Source: Copromyces sp. CBS 386.78 (Eukaryota; Ascomycota; Sordariomycetes; Sordariales; Sordariaceae). From it: a stretch of 64,000 bases of DNA. Below the pieces are notes generated by a model. It was not told the DNA's origin and searched no databases. It worked only from the letters and a program-made list of their open reading frames with translations. The position numbers were made by a program, and so were the translations under genes. Of this stretch, positions 24,444 to 35,918 are shown piece by piece. The DNA lies in contig MU839172.1 of NCBI GenBank assembly GCA_030685235.1, positions 62,001-126,000 of the forward strand. The letters are read 5' to 3'. How positions within the stretch are numbered: position 1 is the stretch's first letter; every line of letters begins with the position of its first letter.

Positions 24444-25241
24444 GGGTTGCTGGTACAGGGGTAGGGTGCACGGGCCGCACCACCAAAACCACCTAAAAAA
24501 AAGCCTATACTCAAACTTTTGTCCCCCGCTACAAGACTATACTAACCCTAACCCTGCGCTTTCTACCCCCCAAAATTTCACCTTCCTATACAAATTTAAC
24601 AGCAAATTTTCGATTTTCTGTATGCAATTTGCATATTTGCGCTTACCCATACAAAAAGGGGGGTTTTGGGGGTTACTGTTGCTATTACAGGGGGGTTGCT
24701 CCCAGAGGGTGTTGCATTTACAGGGGTTCTGACTGTAGTAGACCAGATCTTCCGGACATTTGAGCAACACCGGTTTTGGATGTCTGCGCTCCGGTTCGAT
24801 TCTTTCACTTTTTGTTACAGATGAATACAATGGTCATATCTTGGCATGTTAGGCCAACATGGCTGAGATAATTTGCTGAATGTCTCTCATTCTTCTGAGT
24901 GCCCGGCGGCCGATTTCGTCAAACTACGATACCGATAAGCTAGTGTAGGCTGAACAAAACCGGCAATACAAGCACATACAAGCATTCAACTGCCTGACGG
25001 GAGCGTTCGAGTTTCGGCCGGCGTGCAGGCAAATTCGCGACATCACCATTCGGCAACCCGGGCTTGGGACGACTGGGGCTCCTCTTCGCTTTTACATTGG
25101 TCAATCCATGTCGGCCTCCAATCGGCGGTCAGCCGGTCACACCGGTCACATCGTCAGTGCATCCTTAAGCAACGAGGTCCTGGAGCCACGTCCAGAGCCC
25201 TGTGTTAATCACTGATCCCCCATCGAGCTCCGATTCTCGGA

Positions 25242-25248
25242 TGAGTCA
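25242..25248 (+). promoter_or_regulatory. CPC-1/Gcn4-type site upstream of ilv6
   Basis: ATGAGTCAC contains the perfect bZIP core TGAGTCA, about 203 bp before the start codon. CPC-1 (Gcn4 orthologue) activates amino-acid biosynthetic genes in Neurospora through this core; binding here is inferred. Confidence 0.6.
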
Positions 25249-25450
25249 CTAGCGGCTGGTGAAAACATATCCATGTGGGTTTAATCCATCAATTTCCTGA
25301 CCTCGTAGCTACCCTCCAATCCACCCCATACATCTTGTATATACAACTCACCACCACCGTAGCATCCATTACTCGTCGGCTCCGGATCGATTTTCACGAG
25401 AGGCAGCGAAGCATCCTCCCTCTTTCTACACATCACACCTCGCGACGACC

Positions 25451-26471
25451 ATGGCGTCTCGCGTGATGTCCGCGCCGCTGCGCCGGATATCGGCGAAGGC
25501 AACGTCGACCATTGGCGCCCGGTACAGCTCCCACAGCAGCTCGACCTCTGCCATTGCCTACAAGGCCATCCGTCGCCGCCATGCGCCTCTCCCCGCTTCC
25601 GACGCCGCTCCTGCCTGGTCGTCCGCTCAGGCCGCCGTTTCCAACATCCTCTACGAGACCCCCTCCCCCTCGCTCGCCCCTCCCAAGCGTCACATCCTGA
25701 ACTGCTTGGTCCAGAACGAGCCCGGTGTGTTGTCGCGCGTTTCCGGAATTTTGGCCGCCAGAGGCTTCAACATCGACTCGCTCGTTGTGTGCAACACCGA
25801 GGTTGATGACCTCTCCCGCATGACTATTGTCCTGACCGGTCAGGACGGTGTCGTCGAGCAGGCGCGCAGGCAGTTGGAGGACTTGGTCCCCGTCTGGGCC
25901 GTTCTCGACTATAGCAAGGCCGCTCTCGTCCAGCGCGAGCTTCTCCTGGCCAAGATCAACATTCTTGGCCCCGAGTACTTCGAGGAGCTTCTCGCCCACC
26001 ACCGCGAGATCACCGCGGAGGCCTCCGATAACGCCGGTGCCGGCAAGCTCGAGAATGGGAGCGAGCCCAGCCTGGAGGACTCTGCCAAGGACTTCCACCC
26101 CAGCCGCCTGGTTGCCAGCGAGGCGTTGAGGCACAAGCATGAGCATCTCAAGAGCATCACATACTTCACCCACCAGTTCGGCGGCAAGGTATTGGATATT
26201 AGCACTAACAGCTGCATTGTCGAAGTGTAAGTTTGGAATTACCCCCTAGTCGTGCATCACTGTGTCAAGTATACTAAAACCTTTCCGCAGCTCCGCGAAG
26301 CCCGTCAGAATCGACTCCTTCCTCAAGCTCATTGCCCCCTTCGGCATTCTTGAGTCCGCCCGTACCGGTCTCATGGCCCTTCCCCGTTCTCCTCTCTACG
26401 AGCACGGCGAGGAGACCCATGTGAAGGAGGCCGATGAAGTTGTCGATGCCAGCCAGCTTCCCCCTGGTTAA
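25451..26471 (+). CDS. ilv6: Acetolactate synthase small (regulatory) subunit, mitochondrial
   Basis: Two exons, 25451-26226 and 26291-26471 (64-bp intron, GTAAGT...CCGCAG), 318 residues. The first 60 or so residues are rich in Arg/Ser/Ala without acids, as in a mitochondrial presequence. The regulatory ACT domain starts at about residue 78 (HILNCLVQNEPGVLSRVSGI, then LAARGFNIDSLVV). The second half runs through TYFTHQFGGKVLDIS-like sequence to KPVRIDSFLKLIAPFGILES across the splice. The family subunit binds the catalytic acetolactate synthase, stimulates it and confers feedback inhibition by branched-chain amino acids, at the first step of valine and isoleucine synthesis in mitochondria. The start ATG lies in a good context (ACCATGG). 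A TGAGTCA site lies about 200 bp upstream, consistent with general amino-acid control. It is convergent with arg-12. Confidence 0.93.
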
Positions 26472-26969
26472 ACGAGTTGGCGTTGTCCAAATGGAAAGGA
26501 AAAAAAATGGAAATGATTTAGGAGTTGTGGATTGGATTGGTCGTTTGGTCCCCTATTTTACGCACACTTCGAAGATTTGTCTCTCTATGTGCCTCCCCCA
26601 TTCTAATAGCTGCAGCGGCGTAAAAAACACATCAAAAGTATTTGATCAATCTTTGCAAGCAACTTCTCAAAATATCCCGTCTTTCACATTGTTTTGATGT
26701 TATTTCTCACACTCGTTCTATTACCCGCGTCTAGATAGAATAAAGGACCCGGTGTCTGTTAAGAAAGGGAAAAAAGCAAGAACTTTCGTGCGTATATGAG
26801 ATGATATCGTACATTAACCAACCAACCAACCAACCAAACCAAACCAACCCCTGACCCATGGACTACAACGCCTGCCTTACTACTTTATGATATGCTTGCG
26901 ATGTAAGAAGAGGGGATGGAATCAAGATGCAACTACCAGAAGAAACCTTGTCATATGATGGCTTTTTGC
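26472..26969. other. Convergent 3' region between ilv6 and arg-12
   Basis: About 500 bp holding both 3' UTRs. It contains a short AACC tandem run at about 26818-26848. No gene. Confidence 0.7.
26818..26848. repeat. (AACC)n microsatellite
   Basis: Consecutive aacc units decaying into aaacc copies, non-coding. Confidence 0.8.
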
Positions 26970-28250
26970 TTAGAGTATCCTGCCGTTGTTGACGACGAAA
27001 GCCTCAAGGGCAGCTAGATAAAAGCACAAATTGGTTAGCTTGATCTGTCTACTGTTGTCACATCTGGGGCATGGCATTGCTTCACTTACAGACAGCAGCC
27101 CAAAGCCTGTTCTCGGCCTCAGGGAAGACCAAAGACTGAGGACCATAAAAGACCTCATCATCAACCTCCTCGGGATGCCTAGGCAGGCAGTGCATAAACT
27201 TCCAGCCGGGCTTGGCACCGCCGCGCTTAGCCAGCTCGTTGGTGATCTGGAAGCCGGCAAACGCCTTGAGGCGCCTCTGGGCCTCGGCCTCCTGACCCAT
27301 GGACACCCAGGTATCGGTAACTAGGATATCAGCGTCCTTGACGGCCTCCTCAGGCACGGTAGTCTCGATCAGCTTGCCGGGCTTGGCAACGCCCTCGGCG
27401 GCGCCGAGGATGATCTGCTTCATGCGGTCGGGGATGCCGTAGCCGGCGGGCGAGGCAACGGCGATGTCGACGCCCAGCATCACGCAGGCGGTGGCCATGT
27501 CGAAGAGCACGTTGTTGGAGTCGCCGACCCAGGCGACCTTCATGCCCTCGAGACCCAGGCTGGCCTCGTGGGCGGGCTTAGTGGCGAAGGCCTCGTGGAT
27601 GGTCTGGAAGTCGGCGATGGCCTGAAGAGGGTGGAAGTCATCGGACAAAGCGTTGATGACGGGGACTGAGCTGTCCTTGGCCAGGTCGGCCACGTCCGAG
27701 TGAGGACCGACGCGGGCTACCATGCACGAGGTCATGGAGGAGATGACCTTGGATGTGTCATAGAGAGACTCGTTGACCTGTGGGGGGTATCGTCAGTGAT
27801 CGATGTTCTGTTCTGATGCACATATATATGTCTCTTTCAGGCAGGAGATGAGGACGATAGGGCTGGGCAACGGTAAGTAGTACTTACACCCAGCTGGATG
27901 TCATCCTTGCCGAGGAACATGGGGTGGCCGCCCATGAGGGCCACAGCGGCCTCGGTCGAGACGCGGGTCCTGGTACTCCGCTTGCTGAACATCATAGCCA
28001 CGGTCCGTCCCTTTAGCTTGCCGTCCAAAGTCTGGGGTACCTGACCGGGGCCAGCAGCGAAGGCGGCCTTGGTGGCCTGCTTGTAAGCAGAAGCATTGAG
28101 GACCAGCTTGGAGAACTCGGCGGGGCTAAGCTGGCTGATGGAGAGAAGATGGCGGGGCGCCGCACTGCTGGCGGCGTTGTTAGATGCAGCGCGAGTCTGG
28201 ATCTGTCCGACAGCGGACTTGACGCAGCGAGTAGTTGCCCGGGACATCAT
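26970..28250 (-). CDS. arg-12: Ornithine carbamoyltransferase, mitochondrial
   Basis: Three exons, 28250-27888, 27777-27090 and 27013-26970, 364 residues. The N-terminal about 30 residues are Arg/Ala/Ser-rich, a mitochondrial presequence. The carbamoyl-phosphate binding loop appears as [13 protein letters not shown] (residues ~88-100). [26 protein letters not shown] and the ornithine/catalytic [15 protein letters not shown] are all present, so key residues look intact. The splice joins rebuild [14 protein letters not shown] and [15 protein letters not shown]. The enzyme forms citrulline from ornithine and carbamoyl phosphate in arginine synthesis. Two ATGs lie in tandem at the start; the first is used here. 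TGAGTCA occurs 128 bp upstream, fitting CPC-1 control. Confidence 0.95.
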
Positions 28251-29880
28251 GATGGCGATGGGTGAGGTGAGGTGGAATGGGTATCTAGTGGGGACAAGGA
28301 GAAAAAGTCAAGGAAAGAAAAGAAGTGCTATGGGGTATCTTGAGAAATGAGAGATGAGTTGTGAGAAGGAAAGTGAGTGAGTCAAGAAGAGTGGTTCGGG
28401 AAAAAAAAGAAGGTTGCAGTGTTTATCAAGGCCTTTCCCACTTCCACTCTATGAATCGATTCGCGAACCGTGACTCTTCTCAGGCACCCCCTTGTGTCGA
28501 AAACCCTGGTCTTTCGTCCTTTCTCTTTTTTCCTTCGCTAGGCGAACAGATACACGACGCACGAGCAGCCCCAGACTTTCGGAATAGCCTCTCCCTAGTT
28601 TGCAAATCCACACTCAACGAACAAGACGATTAAGCAGCTCACTATTAAGGAAGGGTCCTGACAGGGATGTGCTTGGTGGCAGGGAAGAGGTTAATTCAGG
28701 CAAAACATAAACACCAAAAGCTGAAAGGTCAATGGGAAACATTTCAACTTTCATACTGGACCGATACCGGTTCCTCATACCAGCTGGAGTCTCTCCCAGG
28801 TTTTGTTGGAGCTCTTTTGGGGTTGAGGTATGATGGAGGAGGGGCTCACACACACACTCCCGTTGCAACTCACACACTCGCACTTCCTCAACAGTCACAG
28901 TCAACAGTCCAGTCACAGCTGTTTCCCGCCTCCAACCGCCAACTGCGCTCAACATGTCATGTGTCAGTCAACGCCCTGTCGCGGATAAGAACCCTAGCGT
29001 GAAAACGGCTACATGCAGGGCTGACGAATTGGAGCTTGTTTAATGGCTGGCTTCCTGTCCACACCACGACGGGACATTCCAGTGGGGTGTCTGGGGCCTG
29101 GGCAGGCTGGGCTTCTCGGGCATGCTGGGGGCTGCAGCTCCACTCATTCCGTCCAGTTCCATCCGTGCAATGCCGTGCCATCCATCCTTCCACTGGGAAT
29201 TTGGATGCAACCATCACCCGTCCCGTTGCGGGAGGGTGAGGGCAAGAGTGTCTCCTTCCGTGTTCCGGCTCCGGAGGTCAAGCAATGGCCACGCAGGTCC
29301 GGGCACGGCAGAGCCAAGCAATCACTTCAGGGCAGCCTTGCGGGCAGCCGCCCACTAACAGCCGCTAGTTTTGGTGCAGTTTTGGTCCAGCACTAGGTCA
29401 CTGCATAGAGGCACTGTTGACCTGTAGAATAGTGCCAGCTCACCCATCCAGCTGTTAGCCTGTTAGTGCAGGGCTCGTGATGTGATGGATAGGTACCTTA
29501 TCTGTCGGCCGCACGCCCAACCTCAATCTCGACCTCGAAGAAACACCAACCGCCCTGATTTGTTCTTCTTACATCTTCCAGTGTAATTTTCAATAGGGTG
29601 CAATTTGTGTTGATACTCATCAATTCGCTTTGGATATACCAACCGTCATGATCTTTTAGTTTGTTTGTTTGTTCTACTCTTTGAGTAGCCAAGCTGCCTC
29701 AGGGCTAACACCCGACCGTTTATTCTTATCCGTGTCGTCATCGCTGGAGCGTCCAACCTAAGCTCGGATCTGCTGTTGCTCGTCTGCCGCGATCCGAACG
29801 GGTTTCATCAAATCATTACCTCTTTCAGCTTTCGCACTTCATGAGAGCATAAATACCACATCCAGTACCCTCTCTTCGAC
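28251..29880. other. Divergent promoter region of arg-12 and the TAG1-like gene
   Basis: 1.6 kb without supportable coding sequence. It includes the TGAGTCA site at 28378-28384 and a half-site TGACTC near 28467. Confidence 0.6.
28378..28384 (-). promoter_or_regulatory. CPC-1/Gcn4-type site upstream of arg-12
   Basis: A perfect TGAGTCA core 128 bp upstream of the arg-12 start, possibly inside the leader. General amino-acid control of arg-12 is established in N. crassa; use of this copy is inferred. Confidence 0.55.
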
Positions 29881-32779
29881 ATGTCGTCTTCCGACTGCGA
29901 TAGCGAGCGGTCCCCTCTGCTCGCAGCGTCGACAAGCAGTAGGGACAGCAAGACGCTGGCTGATTCAATCGACGGAGCACTCGAGTCTACGCCGCTGCTT
30001 TCGACGTCTAATACGACACCACGCTACAACGGGGAACGCGATGATCCAGACAGAGCGTCTTTGGCCTCTGCTGGGGCTTTCCATTCTGGAGACGCAGAAT
30101 CACCAGCCGGGTCAACAAAGAAGTCGACGCGATGGCCCTCTATTATCGCTGCGCTAGTGCTGATGGTACTCGCGGCTTCCATCGCTATCGGCGCCTTTTT
30201 TGTTCCAGCTGCGGTTGAGGAATATGCCAAGGAGTCTATTGTCATCGAGCCGACGAACTTGGCGCTTGAATCCATCACCACCGACGGTGTCCGCGCGCGC
30301 ATCCAAGCAAACTTCCGGCTTGATGCTACGCGTGTCAAGAATGTCCATGTCAGACGGGTTGGCCAGTTCACCACGTGGCTGGCCAAAGAGCTGGCGACAG
30401 AGGAGACGAGGGTCAAGGTCTATTGGATCGACCACGACAACATGTTGCTCGGAACTGCTGGCCTCCCTCCCTTGACCATTACCATCGCGAATGGTCACAA
30501 CACCGAGCTCGACATCGTTGCTGATCTAGCACCCGGTGATGCCGATACTATCCGGACCATTGCGAACCAGTTCTTGGCCGGGAAGATGGATACAATTCGT
30601 GTGCGGGGAACGACGGATGTCACTGTCAAGACAAGATTCAACATTCCCCTGGGAACACATGCTGTTTCGGAAACAATGGAGTTTGAAGGTCAATCCCTCT
30701 ACCGTCCCTTTGCAGCATTGTTTTTTGGCGAGAAGTCGTTCTTTTAAATGAGAGAAAACATATGTTGTACCCCGATTGTGTCCTTTTCCACCATGATGAC
30801 CTTGAATACCATGCTGATACGTTTCTTGTAGGCAAGGAATTGCCCCCGCTCCCCTCCTACAACATTACCGGTCTTAACTTTGAGGAGAGGCCCTTACCCG
30901 GCGGTGATAAGGAAGGAATGGCAGCCGACGTTACCATCACCTCCTTTAATCCGTATCCGATTGCTTTTGACGTACCCAGTCTCAAGTTCGAGGTCCTGGT
31001 TCCGGGATGCAAGAAGCATGGCCCGGCCATTTCTGTCGCTACCGCCGTATCCGACGTCATTGCCCTTAGGCCGGAAGCCGATGTCGCAGTCACCGCCCAT
31101 TCCATTGTCGAGGAATTGCCAGAACCCCTTACCCGCCCCTGCCCTGGCGGAACCATGTCGCCGTTGGACAAACTCTTTGAAGCCTACCTTGCGGGTCAGC
31201 CTGCATCCGTTCTTGTACGAGGTCAGAAAGAGCAAGGTGGAGAGGCCCCCGGCTGGATTGGGGACATCATCTCCAGTGTTACGGTCCCCGTACCTCTTCC
31301 GCAGCAATCCTTTGACGACTTAATTCGCAACTTCTCTTTGATGGACGTATCATTATCCTTGCCAGACCCGTTGGCAGATCCCGATGACCTCGATTCAAAC
31401 CCGAAAGTGTCGGGCACTATCGTTGCCTTGGCAGCCCTCCCTTCTGAACTCAATATTGGCTTGAATGTCTCCCATGTCCAAGCCAAGGCGGATGTGTTTT
31501 ATCACTCTAGGAAGCTTGGAGAACTGGAAATTGATGAAAAGGCCAGCTCCATTCAAATCGAGGGCGGTCCCGGTGAAGAGAACTTGATTGAGATCACATC
31601 ACGCGTTCACGATACTCCACTCAAGGTCACCGACGATGATGTTTTAACCGACGTTATTCAGGCCCTCCTTTTCGGTGACGTCAATGTCATTCTCGACATC
31701 AGTGCTCTTGTCGATGTTGGCGTACATACAATTCTTGGACAATTTGTGGTGAAGGGTGTCCCCGCGGAGGGCAGAATTCCGCTCAAACGTCCGTCTCTTC
31801 TCCAATGATATTCTGTCAGTCACCTTGCTGTTGGTGATTACGCATCCCTTGCCAATGCTATCCACCAGTCACTCACGCACACCCCATGGACATTTCAGAA
31901 AACTAACGTCTCGCTCTTTCACTAGCCCTTGGAAACGATCTTCTCGGCTCCATGCAGCCTCAAGTTGGGAACCTGGAAGTTGTCGATACTAGCCCTGTCT
32001 CAATCTCTCTCCAGGCGTCGGTCAATTTGACCAACCCTACCCCGTACGCGGCCTACATTCCTTGGGTTAGCATACACATTCTGAACAACGCAACCGTTCT
32101 CGGCGAGGCGCGCGCAAAGAGACTGACCATCAAGCGTGGAGTCAACACAAATTTGAAAGTGACAGCTGTATGGAGGCCTTCGTTGGAGGAAGAGGATGGG
32201 CAGCAAATAGGGCGGGATCTGATTTCACAGTACATATCCGGATACAACACAACCGTGACGCTTAAGATACATCCGGGCACTATCCCATCAAAGCCGGAGC
32301 TGGGCAAGGCCCTATCAAAATTAAACTTCACGCTCCCAATGCCTAGACTTAACGTGCCTGGCGACAATGAGGGTGGACGGCACGATGGAAACGGCAGCGC
32401 CAATGACACGGCTCCTCACTTCATTCGGGGCGCGAGCTTTCACGTATTTTCCTCTACAGCAACATTTACATTGGCTTCGCCCTTCTCACGAAACACTATA
32501 TATATCGAGCACATCAATGCTACGGCGTTGTACAATCATACCGAAGAAATTGGGCGGATCAAGTATGATTCGCCGTTTGGCTGCCCTCCAGGGGTGTCCA
32601 CCACGCCTAGGTTGCCGGTTGACTGGTCTCTGGATTCGGTTGGACGTGATAAGCTGAAGGAGGCACTTGGTGGTAGGCTGAAGCTTGATGCGAAGGCTAC
32701 TGTCAAAGTGAGGATTGGATCCTGGACAGAGACGCTGTGGTATATCGGAAGGGGAATAGGGGCGAGTGTCCGACTGTGA
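29881..32779 (+). CDS. Vacuolar membrane protein, DUF3712 family (yeast TAG1/YLR173W-like)
   Basis: Three exons, 29881-30688, 30832-31788 and 31926-32779, 872 residues. An acidic Ser-rich cytosolic N-terminus carries SPLL, a dileucine-type sorting signal, at about residues 11-14. One transmembrane helix lies at about 84-107 (WPSIIAALVLMVLAASIAIG). A long lumenal part follows, built of repeated LEA-2-like beta domains with several N-glycosylation sequons in the last third (NATV, NTTV, NFTL, NATA). This layout matches the DUF3712 family that includes yeast Tag1, a vacuole membrane protein implicated in terminating autophagy. The two introns join conserved text (FEG|KELPPLPSYN and IPLK|PLGNDLL) but have unusual donors, GTCAAT and GTCCGT, so the exact borders are less certain. 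The function in this fungus is inferred. Confidence 0.75.
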
Positions 32780-33592
32780 AAGTCAAACGAGAGTGATCGT
32801 GAGTTGGATGCAGGACTGTTTATTGGCTTAATTATTTGGGTTTGGGGGTTGGAATCTTGCTCAAATATTGCTCGTTGGGTCCCCTTTCCGTTTTCTTGTT
32901 TCTCATTCAATACTAGGCTTTGTCTACTGGGTTATGTATAGGAGTCGCCGGCGCTGTCGGAAGTCAACAATTTGCAGACACGATTGACAAGGGATCAACA
33001 AGAGCACATAGAGCGATGGGGCTGTTCGAAACCACTGTACATTGTCACTATAAGGAAATGAACAAGATAAAGGGTGCATTGGACAATTCCTGGTTCTCTT
33101 GTTCTCTTGTAGAAGGCTGGTTCCTGAGGCAACGGGCTCTGGAATTGGGAAAGGGGCTGGCTTTTGGGGTTGTTGGAGAACGAGACGATTCTTTCTGCTA
33201 ACGGCCCCAGAGAAACTCAACCGTTGGAAAATAACTACACCACCGCTACACCTAGCAAGACATCCAGGATGCAAGTTGAAGAAGAAGGAAAGCAACTTTG
33301 TAGATATATACGAAATAATTAAAAGCTCCTTCAGTTCCGTGCGTCATCTTCCAACGAGCCTTCGTTATCAGCATGTGCTTCCCCGCATTTTTTGGGCGCT
33401 GCAACACTACCAATTTACAGAAGTGGAAATTTCTGATTTTTTTTCCAAAGCCTGCGCACCTTGACGACCAGGCTCCAACAACTCAACAACGAACTTTGAA
33501 GAATCCACATTCCTTGTTGTGGTCTTGATTGTTTTTACTTCCTCTCCTTTACTGGTCAAAGCCAAGTACCTCAAGGCCATATACCACCCATC
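32780..33592. other. Intergenic region upstream of PRMT3
   Basis: About 0.8 kb between two plus-strand genes. It holds the 3' UTR of the TAG1-like gene and the PRMT3 promoter and leader. No gene seen. Confidence 0.65.
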
Positions 33593-35399
33593 ATGGCTGC
33601 TCAAGCGTCCACTTCAGCGGCTCAGTCCGAACCCCGTCGTGACAACTATAGCTCCGGCTCTGACTCTGGCTCTGACTCCTCTTCTTCTGGCGACGAGGAT
33701 GAATGGCTCGACCAGGACGAGGAGCAGGAGGAGGCCCCCGCCATTATTTCCTTGCTGGACGACCATGTGTTCCCCGACGTTATGTCCATGCTGAACTACT
33801 GCAAGGACAAGGGTCTTGATTTCCTTGCCATTCGCGACCGTCTGAACTTGGACTTTTACGGCCTGATCAAGCTCATCAACTTCAGTAGGTCTTCATATCT
33901 TATAAGCTAAATATCTCCTTTACTAACAACAGTTAGTCCGCTCCAAGGTCCATGAGGGCGCCGCTATTCCCACTGAGATCACTGCCGCCGATCTCGAGGA
34001 TGACAAGTATCTCAAGCCCGTCCTTGATGACGACGCCCTGATTTTGTGCCTGGATGACCTCCCCGAGTCAAGCGGTGCCGACGCTGAGGCTTCTGCTGCT
34101 GGTGCCGAGAAGGGCGCGGATGCGCCTGTTGATGAGTTGATCCAGAAGAACGCCGAGCTCCAGGCTCAGCTCGAGCAGCTGTCCAAGCAGTTTTCCAACT
34201 ACCGCCTCGCCGTCCAGCAGACCCTCGACCAGCGCTGGCAGGCCGACGACGACGACAAGTGTGCTGCTTCCAAGGGCAAGGCCGCCGCCCCCGCTGCTGC
34301 TCCTTCCGGCCCGGCCCCCGAGGGTCCTGCGGCCAAGGACGGTGCTTCCGACTACTACTTCGAGTCGTACGCGCACAACGACATCCACGAGACCATGCTC
34401 AAGGACACGGTGCGCACCGAAGCCTACCGCGACTTCATCTACCAGAACAAGGACCTCTTCGCCGGCAAGGTGGTGCTAGACATCGGCTGCGGCACGGGCA
34501 TTCTGTCCATGTTCTGCGCCAAGGCGGGCGCGAAGCAGGTCATCGCTGTCGACCGCTCGGAAATCATCGACAAGGCACGCGAGAACATCTACACCAACGG
34601 CCTTTCGGACGTCATCGTCACCCTCAAGGGCCGCATCGAGGAAGTCATCTTGCCCGTCGAAAAGGTTGACATCATCGTGTCCGAATGGATGGGTTATTGC
34701 CTTTTGTACGAGGCCATGCTCAACTCCGTCCTCTGGGCCCGCGACAAGTACCTGGCCCCGCAGGGTCTGCTCGTCCCCAGCCACGGCAACATGTGGATCG
34801 CGCCCGTCTCGGAGCAGGAGTACATTGCCGAGTACGTCGACTTCTGGCGCGACGTGTACGGCTTCGACATGAAGGTGATGCAGAAGGGCATCTACGAGGA
34901 CTGCCGGATGGAAGTCCGCCCTGCCGAGACCGTGTGCGGCACGCCCGCCTCCTTCGGCCTGCTCGACTTCCACACCGTCAAGGTCGAGGACTTGACCTTC
35001 ACGGCCAAGTGGGCGAGCACCTTCTCGGACAAGGCCGAGAGCCACGACGGCTTTTTGGCTTGGTGGGACGTCTTCTTTGCGCGCGACCGCGTCGACGAGT
35101 CCATCAAGCTCGACACCAAGGCGCAGGAGTGGGTTGCCGAGACGAAGGGGAAGGGCGGTGACAAGGACGCCCGCGTGGCGTTTACTACCGGACCGTTCGG
35201 TGAGCCTACTCACTGGAGACAGGGTCTGATGCTGCTGGACAAGAACAAGGTCAAGGAGACCAAGCCGGCCCCCGGCAAGAAGATTGCGGGCGAGATTGAG
35301 TATATCACGGCCGAGAACCACGAGCGTGGGCTGAACTTGAGGGTTACTTGGGCTGCCGAGGGCGAGAAGGAGCAGACTCAGACTTGGCTGTTGCACTAG
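33593..35399 (+). CDS. PRMT3: Protein arginine N-methyltransferase 3 homologue
   Basis: Two exons, 33593-33884 and 33937-35399 (52-bp intron; the second AG, in GTTAG, keeps the frame and gives KLINF|IRSKV), 584 residues. It has a Ser/Asp/Glu-rich start, then an SLLDDHVFPDVMSMLNYC segment where PRMT3 normally has a C2H2 zinc finger but the zinc ligands are missing. A predicted coiled coil lies around 170-210 (ELIQKNAELQAQLEQLSKQF). The class I methyltransferase core follows: VLDIGCGTGILSMFCAKAGA near 276-295, the double-E loop SEWMGYCLLYEAM near 345-357, and THWRQ near the end. PRMT3 transfers methyl groups from S-adenosylmethionine to arginine, classically on ribosomal protein S2 in the cytosol. 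All catalytic motifs look intact. Confidence 0.93.
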
Positions 35400-35918
35400 T
35401 GGGATAACGTGGAGTGGCGTCTGGCGCTGTGAAAATAAAAAGGTCTGGAGGGTGTTTTTTATCTTAGGACGGGTTAGATTTACTGTACTATCTTCAAAAT
35501 TGGGAAGCTCTGTATAGCTGGTACATGTGGCAGAGAAAGTCACCTATGCATCGGCAGGCTATGGTGGTTAGAATCTAGCAGCAAAACTTGTGCTTTGCTA
35601 GATGTTTTCAATATCTGAGGCCGTTATATTGAGACAAATGTGTATATCAACCGCTATCAACTCGCGAAGTCTGATCCCCTCAACAAGAACGCGCAGCGAA
35701 GGGTAATATGTAACAAGAAGCAGTACATATCCATGCTCTTTGTGGATTCAATTCAAGAATCCAAATCAAGGCAAGCCCAGCCTGCCTAACATTCTCCCTC
35801 CATCCCGTGGTATCTAAGTATCCTCCTATAGACAATATACCGTATTGTGTGTCAATTTTCCCGCATTAAATCCTATAAAGCATCCGACTTTAACCAAACG
35901 TCCCTGATATTCTCCCGT
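35400..35918. other. Convergent 3' region between PRMT3 and the PP1 inhibitor gene
   Basis: About 0.5 kb, A+T-richer than the flanking genes. Presumably two 3' UTRs. Nothing else seen. Confidence 0.65.

Larger units (their letters stand above)
23848..25450. other. Divergent promoter region (KH protein / ilv6) with repeat array
   Basis: 1.6 kb between two divergent genes. It contains a scattered 15-mer repeat family (24391-24726), an 18-bp-arm hairpin (24391-24443), and a CPC-1-type site at 25242-25248. No gene supported. Confidence 0.65.

Noticed and set aside
24541..24553. Interstitial telomere-like (CCCTAA) sequence
   Set aside because: Only about two units, well within chance for this C/A-rich stretch; no subtelomeric context.
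24790..24800. B-box-like GGTTCGATTCT suggesting a tRNA or Pol III gene
   Set aside because: No acceptor or anticodon stem, and no A box in front of it.
34476..35543. 355-codon open frame antisense to PRMT3
   Set aside because: Shadow of the C-ending codons in PRMT3; the sense strand has complete catalytic motifs.
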